64,000 nucleotides of DNA from JARYLZ01 sp964388275 (GCA_964388275.1 CAYLZD010000020.1:11120-75119), one strand, 5' to 3'; shown: positions 9,116-19,096, counted from the first letter of the stretch. The notes: generated from the sequence alone by a model not told the origin. Translations and numbers: made by a program.

Positions 9116-10399
9116 ATGTCAACCAAAACACCCGCAAAGAACTACAAGGTCAAGGACCTTCGTCTCGCCTCGGAAGGCCGGAAAAAAATCGAATGGGCGG
9201 AAAGCCGCATGCCTGTATTGATGGCTCTGCGCGAGAAATACGGCAAAACAAAACCTCTTTCCGGCTACCGCATCGCAGGCTGCCTGCACGTCACCAAGGA
9301 AACCGCCGTGCTGGTCGAAACCCTCAAGGTCGCCGGAGCCGAAGTCAGCTGGAGCGGCTGCAATCCGCTCTCGACCAACGACGAGGTGGCCGCCGCGCTC
9401 GCAGCCGCGGGCGTCTCCATCTACGCATGGCACGGCATGAACGTCAAGGAGTTTTACTGGGCGATAGAGCGCACGCTCGATTTCAAGCCCAATCTCACGC
9501 TCGATGACGGCGCCGACCTCATATTCACGATACACAGCAAGCATCGGGAACTCATTCCGTACATACTCGGCGGAACCGAGGAGACCACGACGGGAGTGCA
9601 CCGTCTGCGAGCCATGTCGGCCGCCGGTGAACTGAAGTACCCGATCATCGCCGTCAACGACGCCGAGACCAAGTGGGATTTCGACAACGTGTACGGCACC
9701 GGGCAGTCGACTTTGGACGGCATACTGCGCGCCACGAGCGTGCTGCTTGCCGGGAAAAATCTTGTCGTCGCCGGTTACGGCCATTGCGGCAAAGGAGTGG
9801 CCGATAGGGCCAAAGGCCTCGGCGCCAACACCATCGTCACCGAAGTCAAAGCCACCGCCGCGCTCAAAGCGACGCTCGAAGGGCATCAGGTGATGACCAT
9901 GGACCAGGCGGCCAAGGTCGGCGACATCTTCGTGACGGCCACCGGCGTTAAGGACGTGATCCGCGAGAAGCATTTCCGGTCCATGAAGGACGGGGCCATA
10001 GTCTGCAACACAGGACATTACGATTGCGAAATCAACATTCCGGAACTCGAGGCTCTGGCCAAGTCGAGCCGCAACATTCGGCCCAACAACGATGAATACC
10101 TGATGCGGAACGGGCGGAGGATTTACCTGCTGGCACAGGGCCGTCTCGTCAATCTGGCCGCGGCGGAGGGGCATCCTTCCGAGGTGATGGACATGTCCTT
10201 TGCGAATCAGTTCATGGCGCAGCTTCGTCTCGCCGACCTGGCCGGGAAGGGCAAGAGGATGGAGGTTGCCGTTCACGACATCCCGGTGGAACAGGACCAG
10301 GAAATCGCCGGGCTCAAACTCAGGACGATGGGCTACCGAATAGACCGGCTGACCCCGGAGCAGCGCGCCTATATGGACGACTACAGCGCGGGCACCTGA
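9116..10399 (+). CDS. ahcY: S-adenosylhomocysteine hydrolase
   Basis: Splits S-adenosylhomocysteine into adenosine and homocysteine using a bound NAD. The 427-residue protein has the substrate-side motifs GCLHVTKETAVLVETL (about 58-73), WSGCNPLSTNDEVAAAL and DDGADL, and the NAD Rossmann motif GYGHCGKGVADRAKG at about 221-235. It lacks the roughly 40-residue insertion of the eukaryotic and proteobacterial type and ends in LTPEQRAYMDDYSAGT rather than the usual KPxHYRY tail, matching the shorter form known from Thermotoga and archaea. It follows metK in the same transcription unit, which a hairpin terminator closes at 10436. Confidence 0.97.
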   Translation: MSTKTPAKNYKVKDLRLASEGRKKIEWAESRMPVLMALREKYGKTKPLSGYRIAGCLHVTKETAVLVETLKVAGAEVSWSGCNPLSTNDEVAAALAAAGVSIYAWHGMNVKEFYWAIERTLDFKPNLTLDDGADLIFTIHSKHRELIPYILGGTEETTTGVHRLRAMSAAGELKYPIIAVNDAETKWDFDNVYGTGQSTLDGILRATSVLLAGKNLVVAGYGHCGKGVADRAKGLGANTIVTEVKATAALKATLEGHQVMTMDQAAKVGDIFVTATGVKDVIREKHFRSMKDGAIVCNTGHYDCEINIPELEALAKSSRNIRPNNDEYLMRNGRRIYLLAQGRLVNLAAAEGHPSEVMDMSFANQFMAQLRLADLAGKGKRMEVAVHDIPVEQDQEIAGLKLRTMGYRIDRLTPEQRAYMDDYSAGT

Positions 10400-10435
10400 T
10401 CCGCCCGGGGGACCGCGAGCCAAGGCAGCATCGGC

Positions 10436-10473
10436 GCCGGTTGCGAGGGGTTTGATCCATCGCAACCGGCTTT
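10436..10473 (+). terminator. Terminator after metK-ahcY
   Basis: An 11-base stem, GCCGGTTGCGA (10436-10446) with TCGCAACCGGC (10460-10470), 13-base loop, then TTT. The perfect stem makes it a convincing end for the metK-ahcY unit. Confidence 0.8.
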
Positions 10474-10537
10474 CGTATGTTAGGGCCGGGCGCGGAAACG
10501 CGCCGTGCCGTAAAGCAAACCATAAGACGAAGATGCC

Positions 10538-11203
10538 ATGAAAACAGCCGAATTCGCGACTTCGGGCGCGCGCGCGCCCATCAACACAATTTTCTGCATA
10601 GGACGCAACTACGTCCGCCATGCCGAGGAATTGGGCCACAAGGTTGAGGATACACCGGTCGTTTTTCTCAAACCGATATCATCGCTGATTTTCGAGGGCG
10701 AGCACATAGAGCTGCCGGGGTTTTCGACCAACGTGCACTTCGAGACGGAACTTGTGGCTCTCGTCGGACGTGGCGGGAAGGACATACCCCGCGACGAGGC
10801 GATGTCTCACATAGCCGGCTATGCGGCCGGGCTGGACCTGACGGCGCGCGACGTACAGGATCGCCTGAAGGAGAAAGGACTGCCCTGGACGATATCGAAA
10901 GGTTTCGACACGTCGGCCTGCCTGTCGAAATTCCTCACCGCCGCGGAGATCGGCAATCCCCGCGCGGCGCGTTTTTCTCTGACGGTCAACGGGATTCTGC
11001 GGCAGAGCGGCAATCCGGCCCTCATGGTTTTTCCGCTCGACGAATTGGTGTCCTATCTGAGCACGGTATTCACTTTGTCGGAAGGCGACCTCATTTTCAC
11101 AGGCACGCCGGAAGGAGTGGCGCCGTTGACGGCAGGGGACAGGCTTGAAATATCCTTGATGGACAGGGTGCGGGCAGGTTTCAACGTCCGCGCCCGCCTC
11201 TGA
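10538..11203 (+). CDS. Fumarylacetoacetate hydrolase (FAH) family protein
   Basis: A 221-residue single-domain member of the FAH superfamily, which includes acylpyruvases, oxaloacetate decarboxylases and dioate isomerases that use a bound divalent metal. Seen here are FCIGRNYVRHAEE near the N-terminus, the metal ligands in ETELVALVGRGGKDI, GYAAGLDLTARDVQ, and the C-terminal IFTGTPEGVAPL. The compact size resembles the FAHD1/YcgM type (acylpyruvase or oxaloacetate decarboxylase) rather than true fumarylacetoacetase. No aromatic-degradation genes accompany it, so the substrate stays open. It begins 138 bases after ahcY beyond a terminator and is followed closely by the M23 peptidase gene. Confidence 0.85.
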   Translation: MKTAEFATSGARAPINTIFCIGRNYVRHAEELGHKVEDTPVVFLKPISSLIFEGEHIELPGFSTNVHFETELVALVGRGGKDIPRDEAMSHIAGYAAGLDLTARDVQDRLKEKGLPWTISKGFDTSACLSKFLTAAEIGNPRAARFSLTVNGILRQSGNPALMVFPLDELVSYLSTVFTLSEGDLIFTGTPEGVAPLTAGDRLEISLMDRVRAGFNVRARL

Positions 11204-11236
11204 ACGATGGCGCAGGCAAGCAAGGAGAGGAAGCGT

Positions 11237-13480
11237 ATGCGCGCAGTGCTGATCATTCTGGCCCTGAGTTTCGCCTCGCCCGCCGCCTGGCATCTGGGCA
11301 GGGTACTGCTTGGTGAGAATGCCGGGGCAGGCGATCCGCAGAGAGAAAAAACGGTCCGCACGGAAACCGACTGGAACGACTACATGTGGCCGACGAACGC
11401 CGGCCGGATACGAACCTCGAGTTTCGCCGAATTCCGCTCCAATCATTTCCACGCCGGCATCGACGTCAGCACAGGCAACCGCACCGGATTCGACATGTAC
11501 GCGTCGCGCTCCGGCTGGCTGCATTCCATTACCTTCCAACCGTACGGTTACGGCTGGCTGCTGGTGCTGCGCCATCCAGACGGTTATTACACTTGCTACG
11601 CTCATCTGAAGGGCTTCCCGAAAAAAGTCATCGAGGCCTATCACGCGAAACTCGCCTCGCTGGACCGAAGTTTCGGCCGTGTGGAATGGGCGAAGGGCGA
11701 AGTGCCCGTGCAAAAGGGGGAACTGGTCGCTTACACGGGAGACACGGGCGCCGGTCCGGCTCATATTCATTTCGAAGTGCGGGACGCGGATTTCAATCCC
11801 GTCAATCCCGAAATAGGAGCGAAACTGCGCACACGCGACACCATCGCCCCGGAATTCCGGCAGATATGTTTCATGCCCCTGGACGCCCGCTCCTCGGTCA
11901 ACGGAAAATCGGCGCCGCTGCTGCTCGACGCGTCGCGGCGGGACTCGAAGGGTTACCTGATCGCCGCCAAGCCCGTGTTGTCGGGTCGAGTGGGCGTGCT
12001 CGTGCGAGCGCAAGACCGGGCCCAGGATGCTCAGGACGCGCCCACCCCGCATGCGCTGCTGCTGTCCCTCGATGCCAAGCCGTTTTTCGAATCGCGCTTC
12101 GACCGCGTGCAGGACGACCACTCCTGGCACATCCGCATTGACAGGGACCACTGGTTGATGAAGGCGAAGAAGGGGGAGTTCCGCAAGCTTTTCAGGGAAG
12201 AGGGGAACACTCTCTCGGTTTACATCGATCACGGAAACTGCGACGGCGAATTGAGCGTCGAGTCGGCGCCCGCGGGAGAGCGCCGATTGCGCATCGATGC
12301 GAAGGACATTTCCGGCAACGCCTCGTCACTCCGCATAGCCGTCGTGATAGCGCCGGAGCGTTCCCCTGAGCTGAGATTCAAGGACGGCGCCCTGACTGTT
12401 TCCCTGCCTGACGCGCGCGGCGCAGCCGCGCTGGCGCTGTTCGCCGACGCCGGCAAGGGCAGGTGGCGGGAGGTCAGGCGTTGGAAGACCCCGGAATCCG
12501 GCGAGGCGCAACTTTACGAAACCTCCGGCACGCGTTCAACCTGGAAAGCGGCCGCCCTGAGCGCGGACGGCGTCGAACTTTCCGCCGCCTTCGCGTCCAA
12601 TCTGTGGGACGGAGGAGACGCGAGGATCTCCACGACTATGGAGACGCGCTTCGACGAGATCGCATTGACCGTTGCCGGCAGGAGGCCTTTCGACGGGAAG
12701 CCATACGTCACCGTGACGCAGGGACGCGAGACGCGTCAGGCGGAGGTATTCTGGGAAGGACCGGGCCGAGTGCGCGCCGTGTTGAAGGCCTGGCAGGGCT
12801 TCGCGGGCGATGCTGTGATAAGGACGTCGGCGTCGATAGGCGGCGTCGCCGCGGAAGCCGAGGAAAGAATCAACATGACGCTGGTTTCAACGGAGAGCGG
12901 CGGCTCGGTGAAATCCGGCGACGGGAAATGCGTCATCGATTTCGGCCCCCGCGACGTTTACAGATCGATGCTTGTGGCGCTGCGCGGATCGGACGACGCG
13001 TCGGGGAGAGCCTGTTACGAAGCCGCGCCCGACGATGTGCCGCTTGCGGGCAAGCCGGTAGTGCGCGTGCGTTCCGCAACGGAGGAGTCGAACGCCTGTT
13101 TCATCAAGGCGCACAATTCCTTCGCGCATCTCCGTTTCGATCGCAGGGGAGAAGCGGGGCGCGGCGCCGCGGCGGGCGCGTTCGGGCGGCTGTTGGGACG
13201 CTATTGCCTGCTCGCCGACGCTGCGGGTCCGGAAATCTCGGTGTCGCCGGGAAGAGGAGGACTGGAGATACGGATCACCGACTCTCTTTCGGGAGTCGAT
13301 CCGGAAAGCATAAGAGTGCGCGCCGGCGGCATTGCGCTGCCGCTGGAGTTTTCCGAGGCCGGCCGCGCCTACCTGCTGCCCCGTTCCATCGCGCGCGCCG
13401 TGAAGGACAAAACCGTGCTTGTCGAAGCTTCGGACCTCATGGGCAACACCACGCGGCGACAGGCGTCCGCCGGCAGGTGA
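11237..13480 (+). CDS. Exported M23 family (LytM-like) peptidase with long C-terminal extension
   Basis: A 747-residue protein with an N-terminal hydrophobic segment (signal peptide or anchor) and an M23 metallopeptidase domain at about residues 55-185. Zinc ligands are H72 and D76 in FHAGIDVS and H176/H178 in AHIHFEV. The remaining 550 residues look like beta-sandwich domains, with DxSGN-type turns such as DAKDISGNASS and SDLMGNTTRR. This layout is common in Bacteroidota, where such enzymes cut peptidoglycan or extracellular peptides. The start at 11237 has AAGGAGAGG just upstream; an in-frame ATG at 11207 has no such site. A minus-strand gene converges on it. Confidence 0.85.
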   Translation: MRAVLIILALSFASPAAWHLGRVLLGENAGAGDPQREKTVRTETDWNDYMWPTNAGRIRTSSFAEFRSNHFHAGIDVSTGNRTGFDMYASRSGWLHSITFQPYGYGWLLVLRHPDGYYTCYAHLKGFPKKVIEAYHAKLASLDRSFGRVEWAKGEVPVQKGELVAYTGDTGAGPAHIHFEVRDADFNPVNPEIGAKLRTRDTIAPEFRQICFMPLDARSSVNGKSAPLLLDASRRDSKGYLIAAKPVLSGRVGVLVRAQDRAQDAQDAPTPHALLLSLDAKPFFESRFDRVQDDHSWHIRIDRDHWLMKAKKGEFRKLFREEGNTLSVYIDHGNCDGELSVESAPAGERRLRIDAKDISGNASSLRIAVVIAPERSPELRFKDGALTVSLPDARGAAALALFADAGKGRWREVRRWKTPESGEAQLYETSGTRSTWKAAALSADGVELSAAFASNLWDGGDARISTTMETRFDEIALTVAGRRPFDGKPYVTVTQGRETRQAEVFWEGPGRVRAVLKAWQGFAGDAVIRTSASIGGVAAEAEERINMTLVSTESGGSVKSGDGKCVIDFGPRDVYRSMLVALRGSDDASGRACYEAAPDDVPLAGKPVVRVRSATEESNACFIKAHNSFAHLRFDRRGEAGRGAAAGAFGRLLGRYCLLADAAGPEISVSPGRGGLEIRITDSLSGVDPESIRVRAGGIALPLEFSEAGRAYLLPRSIARAVKDKTVLVEASDLMGNTTRRQASAGR

Positions 13481-13495
13481 CAAGCCCGCTTGAGC

Positions 13496-13534
13496 GGAAA
13501 AAGGAAGGGCCGCGCCCTCGGATCGGCGCGGCCC
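13496..13534 (-). terminator. Terminator for the barrel gene 13565-14326
   Basis: Stem GGGCCGCGCC (13507-13516) with GGCGCGGCCC (13525-13534). Read on the minus strand it is followed by TTCCTTTTTCC, so it ends leftward transcription from the 13565-19096 unit. Confidence 0.75.
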
Positions 13535-13564
13535 AGCGAAAAGGGAGGGAGTGTTGAGGCGGCT

Positions 13565-14326
13565 TCAGAAGCCGTAGAGGGGCAACGCGAAAGCGACGTT
13601 GATGCGCACGTTGTGCACGCACCAGGAATCCGCGTACTTCGCGTCGATCGGGTGATCGAACCCGTAGTTGTAGTGCAGTTGGGGAGAGAAGAAACCGTAC
13701 ATGTAGAAGAACTCGTAACCCAGCATCAGATCGAGCGACGCCCGCATGGGATTCGTATTTGTCAGCGGCCCCGTTACCGGCGGCCCCTTCTGTCCGGCGA
13801 CCCAGCCGGGATCGGTGATTGTGGCGGTGTTGACGAAGCGCTTGGCCGTCAGGAAGGAAACGCTGAAACCGGCGCCCAGGAAAAAGCCGGGACCGCCTCC
13901 GGGATAAACCTTCGCGTAGGCGCCAGCCGTGATGTAGCGTAGTATGTAATCGGTCGTGTGGTCACGGCGCACAGCATAGAGATTTCCGTCGTCGTCCGAA
14001 ATTCTGTACGCCTCGAGGACGTTTTCCTTGACGATTCCGCTCATCGGATCCCAGCCGAGTTTGAGACCGGCGCTTACCGAGCGCGAAAATGGCTTCTCCA
14101 CGAAAGCGAAGGCGTTGAAGTTGATCGCCTGACCGTTCGCGAAAGTCCTCATCTCGGGATCGGGCAGAACCGGCACGTCGCCCGCGTACATCGTGTAATT
14201 CATCCCGAGCGAGAGGCCGCCGCGGAACGCGTGCCAGGTGCGCTCTCCGACGCGCGTCCACTGCGCCGATACGTCCGGAGCGCAGAGAAATGCCGTCAGT
14301 GTCATGCAGAAAAGAATGCGCTTCAT
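13565..14326 (-). CDS. Predicted outer-membrane beta-barrel protein
   Basis: A 253-residue protein with a cleavable signal peptide (MKRILFCMTLTAFLCAPDVSAQ) and a mature part of alternating polar and aromatic residues, for example GGLSLGMNYTMYAGD and LRYITAGAYAKVYPGGGPGFFLGAGF. It ends in a terminal phenylalanine, LPLYGF, as many barrel proteins do. No known family is recognised. It begins 12 bases after the stop of the giant T9SS cargo gene, so both are probably one operon, and the barrel may anchor or accompany the cargo at the surface; that link is inference. The transcript ends at the hairpin near 13500. Confidence 0.65.
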   Translation of the reverse strand: MKRILFCMTLTAFLCAPDVSAQWTRVGERTWHAFRGGLSLGMNYTMYAGDVPVLPDPEMRTFANGQAINFNAFAFVEKPFSRSVSAGLKLGWDPMSGIVKENVLEAYRISDDDGNLYAVRRDHTTDYILRYITAGAYAKVYPGGGPGFFLGAGFSVSFLTAKRFVNTATITDPGWVAGQKGPPVTGPLTNTNPMRASLDLMLGYEFFYMYGFFSPQLHYNYGFDHPIDAKYADSWCVHNVRINVAFALPLYGF

Positions 14327-14338
14327 TGCTACGGTCTC

Positions 14339-17300
14339 CTATCTGGCGACTATGAGTTTCTGTGTCAGGAATTCCCCGCCCGTGTTGAGCGTGATAATGT
14401 ACACTCCGGCCGGAAGGTCCGTCGGCGCGAACTCCGCCGTGTGCGGACCGCGCAGAGTCTGCCCTGAATGCAGCACCGACACCCGGTTTCCAAGTCCGTC
14501 GTAAACCGCGAGTTCCGCGTGCGCGTCCCGCGCGAGTTCAAAGGATATGACGGCTGCGGAAGAGCTGCTTTGCAGCAGCACGTTCGGCCTTGGAGGCAGA
14601 AGCTGCGAGATGCCTAGGTCGTACCATGTGCTCACACCGAATCTGGGGCGCACCCTGACCGTGGCCGAACAGTTCTGATCCGTCGAAAGCAGGCCGACGG
14701 ACGGCGAAAAGCCGGGATCCCGGAGTTCGAAACCGCTCAACTTGTCCTTGCCGACCAGCACTTCCATAAGAAGTGTTCCGATGAGTCCGGCCCGGAAATC
14801 GGTCCCGACGATGGTGACCAGCGCCTTGTCCGGCGCTTTGCGCTCGATGATTCCGCCGCCGCGCACAGTGCGTATTCCCACCGGGGCGAGATTGAAGACG
14901 TTGAATCCGACCTCGACCGAGAATTCCATCTCGAGCCCTCCGCAGCTTACGTCGCCCGAGAGATAGAGCGGCACCTCCAGGATGGCGCCGGGCAGCGCCT
15001 CGAGAGCGGGGGAGATCCCGGCTTCTTTTCCACAGGAGAGCGTCACATCAGTGCGGAGGAGCCGCACCGACAGCGCGATGGAAGTTTCGAAACCGCAGAC
15101 TTCATCGATCGCCTTCAGCACCGCGTTTTCATCCCTGCCGGCGGTTCCGCTGAAGAGCACTGGAATCTCTACGCGCCGGCCGGGCGGGATGATGATGCTT
15201 CGGAGAGTGTCCGTCACCGTAAAGGAGGCGGATCCGCTCAATTCGAGCCGGACCGTTGCCGGAGCGGTTCCGGTGTTCAGAAGCGTCACCGGCAGGGCCG
15301 CGGTCTCGGCGGAGCAGGAAATCGTCGCCGTGACCGAATCCCTGAGGAAGGCGAGTCCTATGCGCTGGAAGCGCGCCGTGACGGGTATGCTGACTCGCTC
15401 CGGAAGGCAGGCGCTGTCGGGCCGCTCGACAGCGAGCTCCAGCGAGGCGGTCACAAACGCGAGAGATGTATCGGGCGCTTCGGAGAAACCGGCCTCGATG
15501 GACAGGGATGCGCCGGGCTGGATTATCACCGGCCAGGATGCCGGCCGCAGGATTCTGAACGGCGCGGACAACGGCCTCGTCTCTGCGCTTACAATCAGTG
15601 GAACGGCGCCCGTGTTGTACAGCGCGGCTTCCTTGACGAGTTTCTCGCGGTCGCTTTCCACAACGGAGCCCGAGGGGCAAATCGTCAGGGCGCCGAAAGC
15701 GAACTCCGCCGGTGAAACCGTGAAGGACGTCGGAAGGATCACGGCATTCACCGGGAAGGATTGTTCAGTTCCGCACGGATCCCCGTATACGCGGATCTCG
15801 CCGCCGTAAGCGCCCGGCGCCGATGCCGCAAGGCGCAGAATCACTTCCTTCGAGGCGGCGGGCTGCAATGTGAAGGGGAATTGACCGGGCGGATCCCAGA
15901 CGAATCCTTCGGGAGGAACGGATCCGTCCGCTATCACGACAATGTCGGCGCCCGTGTTGGTGACGGTTGCGCGGAACTGGCGCGAGATGGATGTTTCACA
16001 CGTCAGCACGGTGACCGGACCCGGGGGGGTCAGAGACGTGATTTCGAAACGCGGTTGTATGCCGTTGCCGGTGAGATCCAGTGTCAGTTCGCCCGGACAA
16101 CCGTCGGAACGCAGCGACACAGCGGCGGCGTACATGCCCATCGCCGGTGGCTTGAAACGGACCGCGAAGTCCGCTGTCGCGCCCGGCTGAAGAGTGATTC
16201 GATAAGGCCTGGTGGTCAGTGAGAACGGTGCTCCGGGCGGGAAACCGTCCGAGGAGATCAAGAGCGGCATGTCGCCTGTGTTCTCCAGCGTCCAGTGCCG
16301 GATCGTGGTTTCACCGACGCAGGTGCGCGCGAAATCGGCTTCTTCCGTCTTCTCGTGCAGCACGAAGGCGGGTCTGTAGCGTTCCCCGCTCAATGCCACG
16401 GACCGGCGCTCGCTGCATGAGCCGGTGGCGCCCGCGAATACCATGACAGTCAGCGAATCCGCAAACCGTCCGCCTCCGCCGGGCAGCGCTTGCACTTCGA
16501 AAATCTGTTCCGAGGACGGCGGGATCACGACTCCCTGAGTCGGGAAATCCGTTCCGCTCAGGAGCACCCTGTAACGCGAAGCAGGTGCGGAAGCCACGAG
16601 CAGCACCGGCAGAGAGGACGCGTTTCCGACTCTTACGGTTTTGCTGATGCCGGTAGAAGCCGTGTCACAGGAGATGATTCTGCCGAAATCCAGGGCGGCT
16701 GGGGCAATTGAAACCTGCGGAATGATTCTCGAACCGGTGAGCCGGAAAGCCGCGCTCGTGCCGCAGGGCGATCCGATCCAGTTTACGCTCCCGCCGAATT
16801 CACCGTGCCGGCCGGCCGGCGGTCTGAATGTGACCCACGTTTCGAAAGCCGATGCGGGGCCGGGTTGTATGCTTACCGGCAGGGCCAGGGAAGGATCCCA
16901 GAAAAAGCCCTCAGGGAGCGGCGGAAGCTCTGAAAACACCGCCGCTTGCGAGCCCGTGTTCGTGACACGCAACAGCATTCTTCCCTCGTCTTCGCAGTCC
17001 GCGAGGACGATTGCTGCCGGTTGCAGCGACGCGTCGAGAAATTGCTGCGAGAAGGTGGCGCCTTGCAGCGACACCGAGCGCGCCAGATCGCAGCGGTCGG
17101 CCGTGATGCTCAAGGTGTCGCTGAAGGATCCAGCGGCCAGCGGATGGAAGCGCAATTCCACCTCGCGATGCCCGCCGGGCGGCAGTTCGAACGACGCAGA
17201 GAAGGCGTCGACCTCGAAAGGCTGCGGCGCCGCCATCACAATGGACAATTCGGATGTGCCCGTGTTTACAACGCGTATGTATTTCGGCGCGGAGTACTCG

Positions 17301-19096
17301 CCGACGCAGATGGAGTCGAAAACCTGCGGCGGAAGGGCGCCGGGAGTCGCCGCCGCTTCCACGAGGAAAGAAGGATCCTCCCTGCGGCCCGTCAAAGAGA
17401 TTTCTATGTTTTCACGGCATACGCCGAAATCGGCCTCGATCCCGAACACGGCCGCTATGTCGGCGGCGCCCGCGCGTTTGGCCTGCAGCGTCACTGCGAG
17501 CGTGCCGCCGGGCGGTATGGAAGCCGGTGCGGACGTCAGCAGAAAACCGGAGGGCAGTGCGTAGCGAAGCTGCGCCGGCGCAGAGTGCGCGTTGAAGAGA
17601 GTTATGACGCGCTCGGGCAGCGGGTCGGTCTCGCAGGAATTGATGATGCCGAACTCCAGCTCGCGAATGTCGGCGCTCACCGTGGGAGCGATGCGAGTTC
17701 CCTGAAGCTTGAAATGCGTCTGACGCCCGCAGGAAGTCGCTGTCATGATTATGTTGTCGACGATCGCTCCGCGCTGTTCGGGCAAAGGTCTGAATTCGAA
17801 ATACAGGCGCGCCGAATCCCGGGGAGGTATCGACAAGGGGAAAAGCTCAGGGTTCTTGAGAATGAATCCCGGTCCGGGCGCCGGCTGCGACGGGAACGAC
17901 ACTGCCGTGAGCGATTCGTTGTAAAGCGTCACCGCTATCAGATCCTGCGCGTAAGGTTCGCAACTCAACAGCACGGGCGAGCCGAGCACGGAGGCCGTGA
18001 CGTCGCTGCGTCCGATGCGCGCAATGACGGGCACTTCGATTGTTCGCGGAAAAGAAGCCGCTGACGTCAGTGTGATTTTTCCCGCGTGAGTCCCCTGGCA
18101 GGGGATTTCCGAAGTGCGGATCATGACCGTCACCGAATCATCGCCTCTCCCGCTGTTCTTAGAGAGCACTATCCATGGCTCCGAAACCGAGAAAGTCCAG
18201 TCTGCGCAATTCAGACCGCTGCCGAGTATGCGCAACGTCTGCGGAGGCGGCGCGGCGGGTCCGATAAGGAAGGTATCCAGCGTGGAGGCCGTGGTCGGAA
18301 AGCGACGGCGGATGTAGTTCGCGATCACCGTCTTGTGGGTGTCCATCCGTATCGTGATCACCGGATTGTTCCCTGCGGCATTTCCGGACCAGTGCGAAAA
18401 CACATGACAGGTGTCCGGCGGCGGCAGGTTGAGCGCGGAGAGAGTGACGATTTCATCGTGCATGTAATCGGGCTGATCCGGGACTTTCAGCACAGCCCCG
18501 CTCCCGGCCGGAGAAACACCCGTGTTCAGCACCCATCTCTGTAAAACAGGTCCGCCATAGCTGACCGTGACGATGTATCTGTTCACGCCTGCGGGCAGAA
18601 GAACCTGTGATTGCGCTGTCATGTCGGCCGACAGAACGGACGGATCCGGGAACGCGGCAATAAAAGCCGACGTGATGCCGGCCGACAGCGGTATCGACCA
18701 GGCGAGATATGTAAATGAAGCCCCCGCGGCTCGGCGCACCTGTACTTCATAACGCTGAACTATCGGCGGCGCAGTGTAGATGCCTCGCAGATCCAGCCAA
18801 ACGCCGTTCCCGAGAAGCGAGGGCGACCGCAGATCGTTATCGATTATCCGCGCGTCGAAATTGCCCGCCAAGGGAGGCGGAAGGGGAAATTCACCAAGCC
18901 CGAAATCAATCCCGTCCGTCGCCGAGGAACTGATCCCGATTGTGATGATTCTGCTGTGACCGAGATTATCGAATGCGGTCAGCGCGGTCCTGATGTCCTG
19001 CGCAATGCTTTCAGTCGGCGGCGCAAGCAACACAACCGTGAGCAGAAACAGCATTTCTCGGAACCTCTCAAGTGAACGCCGGTTTGTATCAGGCAT
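14339..19096 (-). CDS. Giant T9SS-sorted protein with BACON and nine ASH-like Ig repeats
   Basis: A 1585-residue exported protein. In order: signal peptide to about residue 33; an unassigned N-terminal domain; an InlB B-repeat-like unit at about 195-262 (HVFSHWSGNAAGNNP); a BACON-like unit at about 270-362 (SEPWIVLSKNSGRGDD); nine tandem units of about 105 residues each from about 365 to 1330, each with two cysteines and an NTG/PPG pattern as in ASH or choice-of-anchor-D domains; a cohesin-like stretch (LEVPLYLSGDVSCGGLEMEF); and a C-terminal T9SS type A sorting domain (AVYDGLGNRV, LPAGVYIITL, ending QKLIVAR). It is expected to be surface bound or released. The start at 19096 has GAGG six bases upstream; 19108 is an alternative. 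No catalytic domain is visible. Confidence 0.85.
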   Translation of the reverse strand: MPDTNRRSLERFREMLFLLTVVLLAPPTESIAQDIRTALTAFDNLGHSRIITIGISSSATDGIDFGLGEFPLPPPLAGNFDARIIDNDLRSPSLLGNGVWLDLRGIYTAPPIVQRYEVQVRRAAGASFTYLAWSIPLSAGITSAFIAAFPDPSVLSADMTAQSQVLLPAGVNRYIVTVSYGGPVLQRWVLNTGVSPAGSGAVLKVPDQPDYMHDEIVTLSALNLPPPDTCHVFSHWSGNAAGNNPVITIRMDTHKTVIANYIRRRFPTTASTLDTFLIGPAAPPPQTLRILGSGLNCADWTFSVSEPWIVLSKNSGRGDDSVTVMIRTSEIPCQGTHAGKITLTSAASFPRTIEVPVIARIGRSDVTASVLGSPVLLSCEPYAQDLIAVTLYNESLTAVSFPSQPAPGPGFILKNPELFPLSIPPRDSARLYFEFRPLPEQRGAIVDNIIMTATSCGRQTHFKLQGTRIAPTVSADIRELEFGIINSCETDPLPERVITLFNAHSAPAQLRYALPSGFLLTSAPASIPPGGTLAVTLQAKRAGAADIAAVFGIEADFGVCRENIEISLTGRREDPSFLVEAAATPGALPPQVFDSICVGEYSAPKYIRVVNTGTSELSIVMAAPQPFEVDAFSASFELPPGGHREVELRFHPLAAGSFSDTLSITADRCDLARSVSLQGATFSQQFLDASLQPAAIVLADCEDEGRMLLRVTNTGSQAAVFSELPPLPEGFFWDPSLALPVSIQPGPASAFETWVTFRPPAGRHGEFGGSVNWIGSPCGTSAAFRLTGSRIIPQVSIAPAALDFGRIISCDTASTGISKTVRVGNASSLPVLLVASAPASRYRVLLSGTDFPTQGVVIPPSSEQIFEVQALPGGGGRFADSLTVMVFAGATGSCSERRSVALSGERYRPAFVLHEKTEEADFARTCVGETTIRHWTLENTGDMPLLISSDGFPPGAPFSLTTRPYRITLQPGATADFAVRFKPPAMGMYAAAVSLRSDGCPGELTLDLTGNGIQPRFEITSLTPPGPVTVLTCETSISRQFRATVTNTGADIVVIADGSVPPEGFVWDPPGQFPFTLQPAASKEVILRLAASAPGAYGGEIRVYGDPCGTEQSFPVNAVILPTSFTVSPAEFAFGALTICPSGSVVESDREKLVKEAALYNTGAVPLIVSAETRPLSAPFRILRPASWPVIIQPGASLSIEAGFSEAPDTSLAFVTASLELAVERPDSACLPERVSIPVTARFQRIGLAFLRDSVTATISCSAETAALPVTLLNTGTAPATVRLELSGSASFTVTDTLRSIIIPPGRRVEIPVLFSGTAGRDENAVLKAIDEVCGFETSIALSVRLLRTDVTLSCGKEAGISPALEALPGAILEVPLYLSGDVSCGGLEMEFSVEVGFNVFNLAPVGIRTVRGGGIIERKAPDKALVTIVGTDFRAGLIGTLLMEVLVGKDKLSGFELRDPGFSPSVGLLSTDQNCSATVRVRPRFGVSTWYDLGISQLLPPRPNVLLQSSSSAAVISFELARDAHAELAVYDGLGNRVSVLHSGQTLRGPHTAEFAPTDLPAGVYIITLNTGGEFLTQKLIVAR

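Noticed and set aside
10679..12232. 517-codon minus-strand frame
   Set aside because: Antisense to the FAH and M23 genes, both with catalytic motifs.
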